Source: Cyanobacteria bacterium FACHB-471 (GTDB taxonomy: Bacteria > Cyanobacteriota > Cyanobacteriia > Elainellales > Elainellaceae). From it: a stretch of 64,000 nucleotides of DNA. A model generated the notes under the pieces. The model was given only the letters and a program-made list of their open reading frames with translations. It searched no databases and was not told the DNA's origin. The stretch lies in assembly GCA_014695345.1 (NCBI GenBank), contig JACJOC010000084.1, positions 62,001 through 126,000 of the forward strand, in the 5' to 3' direction. Both the position numbers and the translations under genes were made by a program. Positions 50,992 through 60,791 of this stretch are shown here, piece after piece (position 1 is the stretch's first letter; each line of letters opens with the position of its first letter).

Positions 50992-52137
50992 ATGTTTCTC
51001 ACACCTACAATTCCAGTTTCCAGTACAGCGGCTCCGCGTCCTCGATTGGCGATCACCCTGGGTGATCCGGCAGGCATTGGGGCTGAAGTTGTATTAAAAG
51101 CGCTTGTCGATCCAGCAACAACAAACTGTGATGTGACTGTGATCGGCAGTCGCAGACTATTACAAAACACTTACGAAACTTTACAGAAGTCCCTAATTTT
51201 TCAGGGGCAATCAGGTAACGATTTAGCAGATCCGCAAAACTTAACCATCTTGGACGTGCCGCTAGCTGAGTCGACCGAGCAGCAGATTGTACTGGGAACG
51301 GGCAATGCGGCGAGTGGTGCAGCCGGGTTTAGCTTCTTGGAAACGGCGATCGCCCACACACTAGCAGGAGACTTTCAGGGCATTGTCACTGCCCCGATCG
51401 CCAAATCTGCCTGGAAGGCGGCTGGACATCATTACCCAGGGCAAACCGAACTGTTAGCCGAACGGGCAGGGGTTGAGCGATTTGGAATGCTGTTTGTGGC
51501 GCGATCGCCCCATACGGGTTGGCTACTGCGAACGCTGCTGGCAACAACCCACATTCCACTACGACAGGTGCCCGATGCCCTCTCGCCTCAACTGATGACC
51601 GCAAAGTTAGACCTGCTGCTGCTGTGTCTGCGGCAAGACTTTGGCATTGTTGAACCGCGAATTGCGATCGCTGGGCTCAACCCTCACAGTGGCGAACAGG
51701 GGCAATTGGGGCACGAAGAGCAGAACTGGTTAATTCCTTGGATCAAAGAAATGGGCGATCGCTATCCTCATATCCAGCTGGAAGGACCCGTTCCACCTGA
51801 CACCCTCTGGACGCGTCCTGGTCAAGCCTGGTTCGGGACTACTCAATCGTTAGCGCATGATGCATACCTGGCGCTTTACCACGATCAGGGGCTAATTCCG
51901 GTCAAGTTAATGGCGTTTGACCGAGCCGTCAACACCACCATTGGGCTACCGTTTGTCCGCACTTCTCCTGATCATGGCACGGCCTTTGATATTGCTGGAC
52001 GAGGGGTTGCAGATGCGACCAGCATGAAAGCAGCTTTGCAACTGGCAGCAGAGTTAGTACAGCAACGCACCACTTTGTATCAAAGTCGAGCAGTTAAGTT
52101 TAAGAATAGTATCAGTTCTAGCAAAAGCAAGCTTTGA
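50992..52137 (+). CDS. pdxA: 4-hydroxythreonine-4-phosphate dehydrogenase
   Basis: 381 residues. [14 protein letters not shown] (about 21-34) is the PdxA N-terminal signature. Zinc-site histidines appear in [14 protein letters not shown] (about 141-154) and in later segments [20 protein letters not shown] and [16 protein letters not shown] (about 322-337). The enzyme oxidises 4-phosphohydroxy-L-threonine, giving 3-amino-2-oxopropyl phosphate for pyridoxal phosphate synthesis by PdxJ (the DXP-dependent route). Cytosolic. ATG 50992. The C-terminal extension is a little Ser/Lys-rich. Confidence 0.95.
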   Translation: MFLTPTIPVSSTAAPRPRLAITLGDPAGIGAEVVLKALVDPATTNCDVTVIGSRRLLQNTYETLQKSLIFQGQSGNDLADPQNLTILDVPLAESTEQQIVLGTGNAASGAAGFSFLETAIAHTLAGDFQGIVTAPIAKSAWKAAGHHYPGQTELLAERAGVERFGMLFVARSPHTGWLLRTLLATTHIPLRQVPDALSPQLMTAKLDLLLLCLRQDFGIVEPRIAIAGLNPHSGEQGQLGHEEQNWLIPWIKEMGDRYPHIQLEGPVPPDTLWTRPGQAWFGTTQSLAHDAYLALYHDQGLIPVKLMAFDRAVNTTIGLPFVRTSPDHGTAFDIAGRGVADATSMKAALQLAAELVQQRTTLYQSRAVKFKNSISSSKSKL

Positions 52138-52234
52138 GGATCTAGAGTTAACGAGTTTTCCAGGGCATAGGCTGAGTCAGTCGGACATACGACTTAGGGA
52201 AGAAATAGCAATCACGCAATTAAATCAGCTAAAC

Positions 52235-52269
52235 CCCCTAATCCATCTCTACAAACCATTAGGGGCTTT
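52235..52269 (+). terminator. Rho-independent terminator after pdxA
   Basis: CCCCTAAT / ATTAGGGG stem with a 15-base loop, followed by CTTTTCGTT, about 100 bases past the pdxA stop. The remaining gap up to 52528 shows no gene. Confidence 0.75.
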
Positions 52270-52528
52270 TCGTTAGATTACAGGAGAAGGGGAAAATGTC
52301 AGGACTTGATGACTTCCGTAATTTTTATTAATATAATCGGATAGTGTTTAGCTTGAAGATAAAAAAGATTCAGTATAGAGGGCTACAAAGTCAAGGGCTT
52401 GCTAGCTGAGCTGTTCAATTTTGTCTATTAATTTTGCCTTAATACGGCAATCTTCCACTTTTATTCATTTTTCGGTCAAAGCTCTCGGTCGTCACAGTTA
52501 ATACGTTGGTAAAGCAGAGGGTGAATCA

Positions 52529-52750
52529 ATGCTCCAATCCATTCAATACTCCATGGACTTCATTCGGGATGAAGCTCGTCAACTCGTTCAACAAGGAGTG
52601 ATCAGCCGTCATCAGCCCATTTATGTTCTTTGCCAGTACATTCCCGCCCGGGAATGGACTTGGGTTGAATGTGAGTTAGAAAAAAGCAGCTTTCTGCTCC
52701 GCGATCGCATTGGTGATCTGCTGGGGCGGGAAGATTGGGATAACGATTAG
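52529..52750 (+). CDS. DUF4327 family protein
   Basis: 73 residues. The cyanobacterial DUF4327 pattern is clear: YSMDFIRDEARQLVQQGVIS (about 7-26), QPIYVLCQYIPAREW (about 29-43) and an acidic C-terminus, LLRDRIGDLLGREDWDND. It has no membrane segment or signal peptide. The function is unknown; it is a soluble single-domain protein conserved in cyanobacteria. AGAGGGTGAATCA precedes ATG 52529. Monocistronic. Confidence 0.85.
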   Translation: MLQSIQYSMDFIRDEARQLVQQGVISRHQPIYVLCQYIPAREWTWVECELEKSSFLLRDRIGDLLGREDWDND

Positions 52751-52869
52751 TCACAAAGCGAAGCTACAAAACAATCAGTCACCCTGACACGCGCTTGGCG
52801 ATACTAGGCGATCGCCAGTGCAGCAAGTGTCAAAGTGAGTCCAGAATGAGCGTCAGGGACTTTTCGAGA

Positions 52870-53256
52870 CTAAGATGGTGAATCTTGCTCTCGTAGTCTC
52901 TCAAGCTCTGCCCGAATCGCAGCAATTTGTGCAGTCAGCTCTTCTAAATCAAGCTGCACATCGGGTGGAGCGGCCGTTGCCGTACTGGAACTGTTAGGAG
53001 TGCTAGGGGTATCGCTGGAGTTTGTTTGAGCAGCGCGTTGAGACAAAATTGTGTCCACAAAGTTTCGTGCTTCTTGCTCCGTCATCTCACCTTTTACGGC
53101 CCATTCTTCAGTGAGTTGACCTAGTTCAGCTCTTAGCCTGTAAAGGTTTTCGTCACGACGTTGCGGATCTTGCAAGGTTTCAATTAATGATGCAGTCGCG
53201 CCCAGGGTAACGCGAAATCCTTTTTGGACAATTTGGAGAAGAGTGTCTGAGTTCAT
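52870..53256 (-). CDS. Phasin-like cyanobacterial helical protein
   Basis: 128 residues. The N-terminal LLQIVQKGFRVTLGATASLIETLQDPQRR (about 6-34; key QKGF.xTLGA.ASLxExLQDP) is a conserved cyanobacterial motif. ELGQLTEEWAVKGEMTEQEARNFVDTIL follows (about 44-71), then a Ser/Thr/Pro-rich linker and a final coiled coil, LEELTAQIAAIRAELERLRE. This matches cyanobacterial proteins annotated as phasin-like. A granule or membrane-surface role is possible but not shown. It is probably co-transcribed with the gene upstream (53355-53702), 98 bases away. Confidence 0.65.
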   Translation of the reverse strand: MNSDTLLQIVQKGFRVTLGATASLIETLQDPQRRDENLYRLRAELGQLTEEWAVKGEMTEQEARNFVDTILSQRAAQTNSSDTPSTPNSSSTATAAPPDVQLDLEELTAQIAAIRAELERLREQDSPS

Positions 53257-53354
53257 TAAGGTTTTTAGAGGCTAGGCGTTCTGTTGCCCCGATTCTACGC
53301 TTTCCAGTGAGGCGATCGCAATTGCCGGGGGCTTCCGATCCTGGCTGCGCTGGT

Positions 53355-53702
53355 TCACTGCTGTTCTAAATATTGGTTGATATCTTCGATCAGACGCGTC
53401 AACTCGGCTTCTGTGCTGAGACGAATTCGTTCATCCCGCAGCGTGATCAAAACTTTTGCTGAAAAAGGGCTAGACCATATATTGGGGTTGCAAAAGATTT
53501 CTAAAAAGACATCTCCGGTATATTGGTATTCCATTGGTTTTTGGGGATTAGGCTTCCCCCCGCCCGAAGTGGCATGAGAGGCAGTGGCTCTAAGGCTATC
53601 CATTAGAGTGGCGATCGCCGCCTGAAGCGCTTTTGCTGCCTCTGGTGAAAAGTTAAACGAAACAGATCCCTCAACAAGATTCAGCCTGAGTTGGGAAGAC
53701 AT
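53355..53702 (-). CDS. Conserved protein of unknown function
   Basis: 115 residues that I do not recognise. It starts MSSQLRLNLVEGSVSFNF, a strand pair, continues with SPEAAKALQAAIATLMDSLRA (helix, about 19-39), a Gly/Pro loop and then beta-rich MEYQYTGDVFLEIFCNPNIW.. and an amphipathic C-terminal helix ending INQYLEQQ. No signal peptide or membrane segment. Upstream of the phasin-like gene on the same strand. Soluble; likely a small alpha/beta domain. Confidence 0.6.
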   Translation of the reverse strand: MSSQLRLNLVEGSVSFNFSPEAAKALQAAIATLMDSLRATASHATSGGGKPNPQKPMEYQYTGDVFLEIFCNPNIWSSPFSAKVLITLRDERIRLSTEAELTRLIEDINQYLEQQ

Positions 53703-53826
53703 ACAGCACTCCTCAATAAGTTAGTTATTAATAGGTCAAAAGATAATTGCAGGCAGAACTGTAGGGTGTGTTAGCGCAGGGGAACACTATCAATCTTGCA
53801 GTATCCGCACTGCGCTCAACACTTGC

Positions 53827-54882
53827 TCAAAAGCCCCATTTGCGTCGTCCGCCCACATCAAGGTGGACAATATGTCTGCGGTTGCCAGGATAAACTCCCA
53901 CACCGCCTGGCCACCAGGACATTACCGCATTTGCAACCTGCCGCCCAGAATATCCAGCAACAGAAATATCTGCCGCTCTGCCGCTTAAGTGCTGGCTGTT
54001 TCTCACCCCACCCACCCGAGTGTTATAGGGCTCGGGGCGATACCAGGACGTAATTCTAAACGGTCTACCGATCTGGTTTCTAGCCCGCTGAAGCTGCCTT
54101 GCTAGAGCCAAGATGTTACTGACTTCCTGGGTCGTTTTAGGAATACGAGTGCCGCTTTTAGTCGCTTCCCCCCAAGTAAAGCTGCCCCCGGGAATGATGG
54201 GTTGATCGGTGTAGAAAGTACTCTGGTTGCCAGGGAGTTTAAAGCTTCTCCCTTGAAATGGTCGGGGCGCTCCTGCTCCAGGGCTTGGTGTAGGCGATGG
54301 GGTAGAACTGGGAACTTGAGGAATGGGGTAGACCACATCGTTGTCAAACTCAACATGGGCGTGCTGTTCGTAGACATACCAGGAACTCAACCCTCGGATG
54401 TAGTCTTCTTGATTCTCTAAAGCAAATTTAATGTGATTATTAAAGTCTCCCTGAGCATTGGCGTAGGCATAGGACTGAAGCTCAAAAGAAGCACCTTTGG
54501 CGATCGCCTGCACTTCTTCAGCACTCAACTGCCCTGATTGAAGGGGACGACGCTTAAAGAGTGTATTTTCTGTCACTTTCAAAATAAAGCTGGCTGCCTG
54601 CTCTTCTTGCGGATAGACCACCTTGCCATCAAACTCAACCTGAGCATGGCGATTGTAAACATACCAGGTGTTCATACCGCGAATGTAATAAGCTTGATTG
54701 GCGATCGCAAACTTGATGTGACCATCAAATTCTCCGTTTGCATCGGCGTAAGCATAGGATTGAATTTCTAACGTAGCACCCGCCGATACGCTGTAACTTT
54801 CCTCTGTTTCTAGCTCTGAAGCCGAAACGGGACGACGCTTAAAGACGGTGTTTTGGGTCACTCTTAAGACCTGACGCACCAT
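53827..54882 (-). CDS. Peptidase M15A (D-Ala-D-Ala carboxypeptidase-like) with duplicated N-terminal domain
   Basis: 351 residues. Two tandem repeats of about 95 residues (about 4-92 and 98-187) share NTVFKRRP / NTLFKRRP, EIQSYAYA / ELQSYAYA, HIKFAIxNQ / HIKFALENQ, YIRGMNTWYVYNRHA / YIRGLSSWYVYEQHA and a final VVYP. A Pro/Ser linker follows, then a Peptidase_M15A domain with zinc ligands in SQHLSGRAADI (H-x6-D) and HIVHLDVGG, ending RRKWGF. It should cleave D-Ala-D-Ala-type peptides in peptidoglycan, with the repeats possibly binding the wall. There is no recognisable signal peptide, so export or lysis-associated use is unclear. Confidence 0.85.
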   Translation of the reverse strand: MVRQVLRVTQNTVFKRRPVSASELETEESYSVSAGATLEIQSYAYADANGEFDGHIKFAIANQAYYIRGMNTWYVYNRHAQVEFDGKVVYPQEEQAASFILKVTENTLFKRRPLQSGQLSAEEVQAIAKGASFELQSYAYANAQGDFNNHIKFALENQEDYIRGLSSWYVYEQHAHVEFDNDVVYPIPQVPSSTPSPTPSPGAGAPRPFQGRSFKLPGNQSTFYTDQPIIPGGSFTWGEATKSGTRIPKTTQEVSNILALARQLQRARNQIGRPFRITSWYRPEPYNTRVGGVRNSQHLSGRAADISVAGYSGRQVANAVMSWWPGGVGVYPGNRRHIVHLDVGGRRKWGF

Positions 54883-55416
54883 AGGATGATCCTCACTAAA
54901 ACGGTTATTGGGGTGATATTTTTGGCATCACTTAGGTTCTTTTCAAAAGCGGAATCTAAGCTGCGACTGCCTTGAATTCAATAGCCTTGAGACTAAATAG
55001 CCACGTAGCTCAAATCCTAATTTAATGACATTCAGCTTAAGCTCCTTGTCTATCGTTTATCTCAAGATGCCTAAATTTGAAGTCTGGCCGCGTAATGACT
55101 ATTTCGCCAGATGAAATTCGCCTTTCGTCAAATACTGTCATGAATTGAGTCGGGGAGGCTGATAGTCTTCAATCATACAGTTGCTTTTAACCGTTTGAGC
55201 AACCGTTTGACCTGCTTAAACCGCCAGAATTCGCGCTCATCAATCTCATACCGTTTCTAGATGTAGCTTCAAAGAGGATTGTTGTAATGTTCAGTTGCCC
55301 TTACACAGAATTTAAGAAATTGGAAAGATAGTTTTTTGTACACAATCTGTTTTTCTTGAGATGCCGTGATTTCCGTGTGATTTTGGTGAAAAGCATTATT
55401 GAAGTGAGACAAAGCC
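54883..55416. other. Non-coding gap between divergent genes
   Basis: 534 bases between the M15 peptidase and the CDF transporter starts. I see no gene, tRNA or strong hairpin. A degenerate block at 55247-55281 resembles 48076-48110 (ATACCRTTTCTA..AGC.T.AAAG). AT-rich; presumably promoters. Confidence 0.45.
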
Positions 55417-56307
55417 GTGGACTACCGCGCTCAGGTGCGTCGAGTATTGCTGATCACATTGCTGCTTAACCTGCTGGTCATGTTGATTAAAGCAGGAGTA
55501 GGTTGGTCGACAGGTTCACTCAGTTTGATTGCAGATGCGCTGCATAGCGTCACTGATAGTGCTAGCAATGTTTTAGGACTAATCGCCAGTAGATTTTCTT
55601 CACCTCAACCCGACCGGGATCATCCCTACGGACATCAAAAATTTGAAGCCGTCGGCGCGCTAGGAATTGCCGCATTTCTAGGAATTGCCTGTTTTGAAAT
55701 TTTGCAGGGAGCGGTCGAGCGGATCTTTGCAGGTGGGCAAGCCGTAGAACTGTCGGCGATCGCTCTATGGCTCGTGTTGTTTGTATTAGGAGTGAATATT
55801 TTTGTTGCCTTTTACGAGCGGCGGGTAGGGCAACGGTTGGGTAGCAATATTCTGATTGCGGATGCTCACCACACCATGAGCGACATCTGGATCACCATCA
55901 CAGTTTTGGCGAGCTTGTTGGGCGTTTGGTTAGGCTACCAATGGCTGGATATTTTCTTAGCATTTCCAGTGGCGCTGCTGGTGTTTCGCAGTGGGTGGAT
56001 GGTGCTACGAGCAAACTTACCCTGGTTGGTGGATGAAATGGCGATCGCCCCAGAAGCAATCTACCAGGTCGTGATGCAGGTACCCGGTGTGATCAACTGT
56101 CACGATATTGCTTCTAGAGGTCTATTAGGACGGCAAGTGTTTATGGAAATGCATTTGATCGTAGATGCTGAAGACGTAGCCGCAGCCCACCAAATTACAG
56201 AAGCCGTAGAAGCTCATCTAGAAGAAAGATATGGCCCTGTTCGTATTAGCATTCATGTCGAGCCACCTAACTATCAGTCCAGCCAGATTAGCTACAGCAA
56301 AGAGTGA
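55417..56307 (+). CDS. Cation diffusion facilitator (CDF) transporter
   Basis: 296 residues, GTG start. About six membrane helices precede a cytosolic ferredoxin-like C-terminal domain. Key metal-site motifs: SLIADALHSVTDSASN (helix 2, D-x3-D) and IADAHHTMSDIWIT (helix 5, HD-type), with DRDHPYGHQKFEAVG between helices 2 and 3. The C-terminal domain has VPGVINCHDIASRGLLGRQVFMEMHL. CDFs export Zn, Fe, Mn or Co by proton antiport. Which metal is not readable, but the helix 2/5 arrangement is D-D / D-H like FieF-type transporters. It is not adjacent to the ZiaR-like gene. Confidence 0.93.
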   Translation: MDYRAQVRRVLLITLLLNLLVMLIKAGVGWSTGSLSLIADALHSVTDSASNVLGLIASRFSSPQPDRDHPYGHQKFEAVGALGIAAFLGIACFEILQGAVERIFAGGQAVELSAIALWLVLFVLGVNIFVAFYERRVGQRLGSNILIADAHHTMSDIWITITVLASLLGVWLGYQWLDIFLAFPVALLVFRSGWMVLRANLPWLVDEMAIAPEAIYQVVMQVPGVINCHDIASRGLLGRQVFMEMHLIVDAEDVAAAHQITEAVEAHLEERYGPVRISIHVEPPNYQSSQISYSKE

Positions 56308-56394
56308 AGAATGGAGGTTTGGATCAATCTATACGCCTATAGGCAGAGGAAGACCGATAGGATAGAGAGAGAAGTTTAAGGGGAGAAGAAACGC

Positions 56395-57426
56395 ATGGAT
56401 TTGGTTTCGCTTCAGGGATGGCTTGATAACGCCTCATTTGCCGTTCTGTTTGTCACTATGCTGCTTTATTGGGGCGGTACGGCGTTTCCCCGAATTCCCT
56501 ACCTGGCAATTTTAGGAACGGGGGGAATGGCGATCGCCAATCTTTGCATCGCGACCCTTCTAGCCTCCCGTTGGATCGAAGCAGGTTATTTTCCCCTCAG
56601 CAACCTGTACGAGTCACTATTTTTTCTGGCATGGGGCATTACTGCTGTGCATCTGGTGGTGGAGAACTCGAGCCGCAGTCGCCTCGTCGGTGCCGTTACG
56701 GCACCTGTGGCGATGAGCATTACGGCTTTTGCAACGCTGACTCTGCCCTCTCAAATGCAGAACGCTGAGCCATTGGTGCCTGCTCTCAAGTCAAACTGGC
56801 TAATGATGCACGTCAGCGTTATGTTGCTGAGCTATGCCGCGCTGCTGGTTGGAGCTCTGCTGGCGATCGCTTTCCTAGTCGTCACTCGCGGTCAAAACAT
56901 TGAACTGCGCGGCAGTTCTGTGGGCACGGGAGCCTATCGCGATTCGCGCCGTCAACTCCGCAAATCCAGTGAAGCTAACCAGATGGCAGTCGTAGTTGCT
57001 GAAACCACCTCAGCCATCGAAACTCAGACTGCAGGTAGCACGGCTGTATTAGATGCTGTAGCAACCTCTACTCCTGTCGCCACTGAACCTTTGTCTCCTC
57101 AACGATTAAGTTTGGTAGACACGTTAGACAACATCAGCTATCGCACCATTGGGTTAGGATTTCCGCTGCTCACGATTGGCATTATTGCTGGAGCCGTTTG
57201 GGCAAACGAAGCCTGGGGTTCTTATTGGAGTTGGGACCCGAAGGAAACCTGGGCGCTAATTACTTGGCTCGTTTTTGCAGCTTACCTGCACGCTCGGATC
57301 ACTCGGGGTTGGCAGGGTCGCCGTCCTGCGATCCTGGCAGCATCAGGCTTTGTCGTGGTCTGGGTCTGTTACCTGGGAGTCAATATCTTAGGGAAGGGCT
57401 TACATAGCTATGGTTGGTTTTTCTAG
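56395..57426 (+). CDS. ccsA: Cytochrome c biogenesis protein CcsA (system II heme exporter)
   Basis: 343 residues, highly hydrophobic with about eight membrane helices. The tryptophan-rich heme-binding WWD region is [23 protein letters not shown] (about 269-291; written here by key residues W269, [14 protein letters not shown]). Conserved His residues flank it (YLHARITRG and GLHSYGWFF). Together with Ccs1/CcsB it delivers heme to apocytochromes in the thylakoid lumen. The partner gene is not here. A long insert at about 170-235 (Ser/Thr-rich) separates helices. AGGGGAGAAGAAACGC precedes ATG 56395. tilS starts 22 bases later. Confidence 0.94.
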   Translation: MDLVSLQGWLDNASFAVLFVTMLLYWGGTAFPRIPYLAILGTGGMAIANLCIATLLASRWIEAGYFPLSNLYESLFFLAWGITAVHLVVENSSRSRLVGAVTAPVAMSITAFATLTLPSQMQNAEPLVPALKSNWLMMHVSVMLLSYAALLVGALLAIAFLVVTRGQNIELRGSSVGTGAYRDSRRQLRKSSEANQMAVVVAETTSAIETQTAGSTAVLDAVATSTPVATEPLSPQRLSLVDTLDNISYRTIGLGFPLLTIGIIAGAVWANEAWGSYWSWDPKETWALITWLVFAAYLHARITRGWQGRRPAILAASGFVVVWVCYLGVNILGKGLHSYGWFF

Positions 57427-57448
57427 GTTTGCCCGTGGGTTATGACGC

Positions 57449-58480
57449 ATGACCTGGACAGCAATTCATGCGTCAGTGCATCAAATCATTCGAGCTAGAA
57501 GTTTGTTGCAGAAGGGTCAGCATCTGCTGGTAGCGGTTTCTGGTGGACAGGACTCACTATCTCTGGTGCGGTTGCTGCTCGATTTACAGCCTAAATGGAA
57601 TTGGACCTTGGCGATCGCTCACTGCGACCACCGCTGGCGATCGGATTCCTCAGCGAATGCAGATTACGTTGAGCAATTAGCTCAACAGTGGCAAGTTCCC
57701 TATTTCGGGGCGGTGGCAATCGCTCCACCTAAAAGCGAAGCCGCAGCACGAGAATGGCGCTATGGGGAGCTTGCTGAGATTGCAAGAAAACACGGTTATA
57801 GTGCCATTGCAACAGGGCATACGGCTAGCGATCGCGCTGAAACATTGCTCTACAACCTGATGCGGGGCAGCGGTATAGATGGGCTGCAAGCCCTGACCTG
57901 GCAGAGAGAGCTAAGTCCTGGGTTGCATCTTGTCCGACCGCTGCTCGAAATGACCCGGGCTGAAACAGCCCAGTTTTGTGAAACGGCTCAGCTTCAGGTT
58001 TGGCAAGATGCAACTAATCAGGATCTACACTACGCCCGCAACCGCATTCGCCGGGAACTGTTGCCTTACCTCAAAACTCACTTCAACCCCCGAATTGAGC
58101 AAGCGCTATCGCAAACGGCGGAGCTACTGCGAGGCGACATCAATTATTTAGAAACAGCTACTACTGCCCTGCGACAGCAAGCAACCGCACTAGAGCCTTC
58201 CGCATCAAACCAGTCCCCTTCAAAGGAAGATTGCTCAGAGCATCGACTCAACCGATTGGTGTTAAAGTCGGCTCACCCAGCCCTTCAGCGACGAGTCATG
58301 CGGCAATGGCTGCAACAGGTTCTACCCGAATCCCCTAACTTTGACCAGATCGAAAAGCTCACTGCACTTATCTCTGCGCCAAACCGCACTCAAACGGACC
58401 CTTTTCCGGGAGGAGCAATCGCGATTGTCCGGGGAGACTGGATCTGCCTGCACACTAACAATCCATCAAACAATCCATAA
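57449..58480 (+). CDS. tilS: tRNA(Ile)-lysidine synthetase
   Basis: 343 residues. The N-type ATP pyrophosphatase P-loop SGGQDSLSL (31-39) and the conserved GHTASDRAETLLYNLMRGSGIDGL (about 129-152) are present, as is RNRIRRELLPYL (about 195-206), typical of TilS. It converts cytidine-34 of tRNA-Ile(CAU) to lysidine in the cytosol, changing codon and amino acid specificity. Length matches cyanobacterial TilS, which lacks the C-terminal extension of some bacteria. It is co-directional with ccsA with a 22-base gap; it converges with hmpF, leaving a 9-base gap. Confidence 0.95.
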   Translation: MTWTAIHASVHQIIRARSLLQKGQHLLVAVSGGQDSLSLVRLLLDLQPKWNWTLAIAHCDHRWRSDSSANADYVEQLAQQWQVPYFGAVAIAPPKSEAAAREWRYGELAEIARKHGYSAIATGHTASDRAETLLYNLMRGSGIDGLQALTWQRELSPGLHLVRPLLEMTRAETAQFCETAQLQVWQDATNQDLHYARNRIRRELLPYLKTHFNPRIEQALSQTAELLRGDINYLETATTALRQQATALEPSASNQSPSKEDCSEHRLNRLVLKSAHPALQRRVMRQWLQQVLPESPNFDQIEKLTALISAPNRTQTDPFPGGAIAIVRGDWICLHTNNPSNNP

Positions 58481-58489
58481 AATGGCTGC

Positions 58490-60256
58490 TTATGAAGTCG
58501 CAAACTCTGGAGTCGGATTGCTCGTCAATTGCTCAATGGTTTGCTGCATTTCTGCGATCGCCTGAAGCTGATAGTCGCTGGCTTCCTGGAACTGGGCGGT
58601 GAGATTGGCGATCGCCTCCAGCTTTTCCTTTACGCTATTGAGGTTGTCCTGAGTCGGTTGCAGCGTCTCCTGATATAAGTTGACCCTGCCCCACAGTTCT
58701 GCTGCCTGAGCTTTTTGGGTCTGCCACTGCTGCTCTAGCTGCTTGATTTCATTGCGCTTTAGCTCTTGTTCACCCGCCTGATGATCAACAGCACCCTGAG
58801 CTTGCTCAATTGCCGTCTGAATCTGCTGAATCTGTTCCTGAAGTTCTTTTAAGTCCTCTGCTTGCTGCTGCCGTAGCTCTTCAAGCTGTGTGATAATCGG
58901 CTCTAAATTCAGATTCCCTTCCCCAGAAGGCGAGTTTTCTACCGTTTTACCTTGGCGACGGTCTAAAACTGTTTGATGTTGCTGAAGCACCTGTTCTCGG
59001 TCTCGATAGTTACGCCGCTGACCAACCAGCGTTTCATTCAACATCTTGTAGCGATCTTGTTCCTCGGCTAGTTCCGTTTCTAGCGCCATTCGGTCGTACT
59101 CACTAGCCTGCTGCATTCGTTCTTTGAGGGCGTCGATCGCCTCCTGTTGCAGCGTCAGTTCCTCTTCCTGCCCGTTAACAAACCGAAAAACCTTTTCTAA
59201 ATCTCGCTGCAAATCTTGTACAACCTTTTGCAGTTCGTCGATTGACATTTGCTCCAGGGTATCAACGTCAACCCTAGTTCCAACCAAAACCTTGTCTGAT
59301 CCTTCTGCAATTCGGCAAATCTGCCGATGCAGATCGTCCTGGTTTTGCGATCGCACCATCAGCGCTTGTGCCTGTGCCTGCTTCAGCGTCAGTGCATTTT
59401 GCTGCACCAATAGCTCAGAGCGCGATCGCTCCAAAGCATCCTGCGCTTCATGCCAAGCCTGCCAGCGATTTTGAATATCTGGAGTCTGCTGGTCTACTTC
59501 CAACTGAAGCTGCTGAGCCGAATTGCGCTGTTGCTCCAGATTTTGCCAGTGATGGTCGAGCGTTTGCTGATACTGAGAAATTGCCTCAAAAGAAAAGTTA
59601 AGCTGTTCCCGCACAGACTCCGTTGGTGCAACCGCTCCGGACAATCGACTCAACAATTCTTGGATGTGTAGAGCCTGTTCTTCATCCAGTCCGACCGTCT
59701 GCTGTAGCTCTGCCTGACGCTCCTCCAGCTTATGCATCTCTCCGTGCAGCTGCGCCCACGCTCCCTCTAGCTCCTGGTTCTTGCGGTCAAACTCTTCCCG
59801 CAGTCGATTCACTTCTTCACGGGTTGCTTCAATTTCTTGCTGCTGCTGCTCTAGCTTCTCAAACTCTTGCTCCATCTGTTCGAGCTGTTCGCGGCGGGTT
59901 TCCATCTCCATCTCTCGGAGATTTAGCTCCTGGCTCTGGTAAGTAAGAGACTGCTTCCACTGCTCAATTTCTTCTTCCTGGGTTTTAAACTTCTCTTGTA
60001 AACGCGAGAAGTTTTGCAGAATGCTAACGAGCTGGCGACCTGCTTCACTATGCCGCTGCACCTGCTTGCCATTGGTCAAATCCACCATGACCAGTGCGCC
60101 CGCGTTGTATCCAGCGTCATCCGGTGCTGGAATGATTTCATCTCCCGATACGGCAGTCCAACATTGCTCAGACCGCTGACAGGCCAACAGCTTAAACTCA
60201 GCCTTGCCACCTCCAATCACTCTAGCCTTTCTCTGTACTTCTGCCAGATACAGCAC
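58490..60256 (-). CDS. hmpF: Pilus motility taxis protein HmpF (coiled coil)
   Basis: 588 residues. A short conserved N-terminal domain (MLYLAEVQRKARVIGGGKAEFKLLACQRSEQCWTAVSGDEIIPA, about 1-44) precedes a very long coiled coil (about 85-575) rich in Gln/Glu/Leu with occasional breaks. This layout and N-terminal domain are the HmpF type that localises at cell poles and is needed for pilus extension in hormogonium motility. It diverges from the HmpA/CheY/CheW-like genes, matching the hmp locus. Cytosolic. Start ATG 60256; the promoter is shared across a 535-base gap containing a tandem repeat. Confidence 0.88.
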   Translation of the reverse strand: MLYLAEVQRKARVIGGGKAEFKLLACQRSEQCWTAVSGDEIIPAPDDAGYNAGALVMVDLTNGKQVQRHSEAGRQLVSILQNFSRLQEKFKTQEEEIEQWKQSLTYQSQELNLREMEMETRREQLEQMEQEFEKLEQQQQEIEATREEVNRLREEFDRKNQELEGAWAQLHGEMHKLEERQAELQQTVGLDEEQALHIQELLSRLSGAVAPTESVREQLNFSFEAISQYQQTLDHHWQNLEQQRNSAQQLQLEVDQQTPDIQNRWQAWHEAQDALERSRSELLVQQNALTLKQAQAQALMVRSQNQDDLHRQICRIAEGSDKVLVGTRVDVDTLEQMSIDELQKVVQDLQRDLEKVFRFVNGQEEELTLQQEAIDALKERMQQASEYDRMALETELAEEQDRYKMLNETLVGQRRNYRDREQVLQQHQTVLDRRQGKTVENSPSGEGNLNLEPIITQLEELRQQQAEDLKELQEQIQQIQTAIEQAQGAVDHQAGEQELKRNEIKQLEQQWQTQKAQAAELWGRVNLYQETLQPTQDNLNSVKEKLEAIANLTAQFQEASDYQLQAIAEMQQTIEQLTSNPTPEFATS

Positions 60257-60791
60257 GCCGATAATCCCCTTCCGTGTCTTAGCTTGATTCTGTTTCTATT
60301 AGCTTATTTGCGAACTCAGCTATCCAGTCTAGTTGGCTTAAATCTAGTTGGCTCAAATTCGATTGGTTTAAATCTAAATTAATTGAATCCAGTTTAAGGA
60401 GACAACGCTAGCAAAACAACCTGCTATAGCAATTTCACTGATTCAATTTCGCTTTCGACACCACAGTGACACCTAAACTCCACCAGATTTGTTACAGCAA
60501 CATTGCCAAACTGAACCAAATAGCACCCCTGGAATCCATCAATGGTATCGTCACTTTAGGGCGGATTGCCAACAACACTGCTTCTTTTCTGATTGATCTC
60601 ATTAAAAGGGAACTGAAACTTCTAAGAGGAAGTTATAGTTATATGACACATATTGCACCCTTGCCGAGTCAGTTGCTTTAGGATTGCAGTGATTGCCACA
60701 GTCAGTTACTTGGAAGTTGTGAAAGTTAGAGCGATCAGGTAGGCAAGCTTGACCCAGGTTTAGGCTGTTTTCAGGAGAGCATTTTGGCTAC
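60257..60791. promoter_or_regulatory. Divergent promoter region with 15-bp tandem repeats
   Basis: 535 bases between divergent hmpF and the PatA/HmpA-like gene. Positions 60328-60387 hold four tandem 15-bp units: TCTAGTTGGCTTAAA, TCTAGTTGGCTCAAA, TTCGATTGGTTTAAA and TCTAAATTAATTGAA. The first two differ at one base. Such iteration could be operator sites or replication slippage. A 71-codon frame at 60466 lacks a ribosome-binding site and is probably not real. Confidence 0.6.

Noticed and set aside
60466-60681. 71-codon frame between hmpF and the PatA-like gene
   Set aside because: No SD and no domain features; the region looks like promoter DNA.
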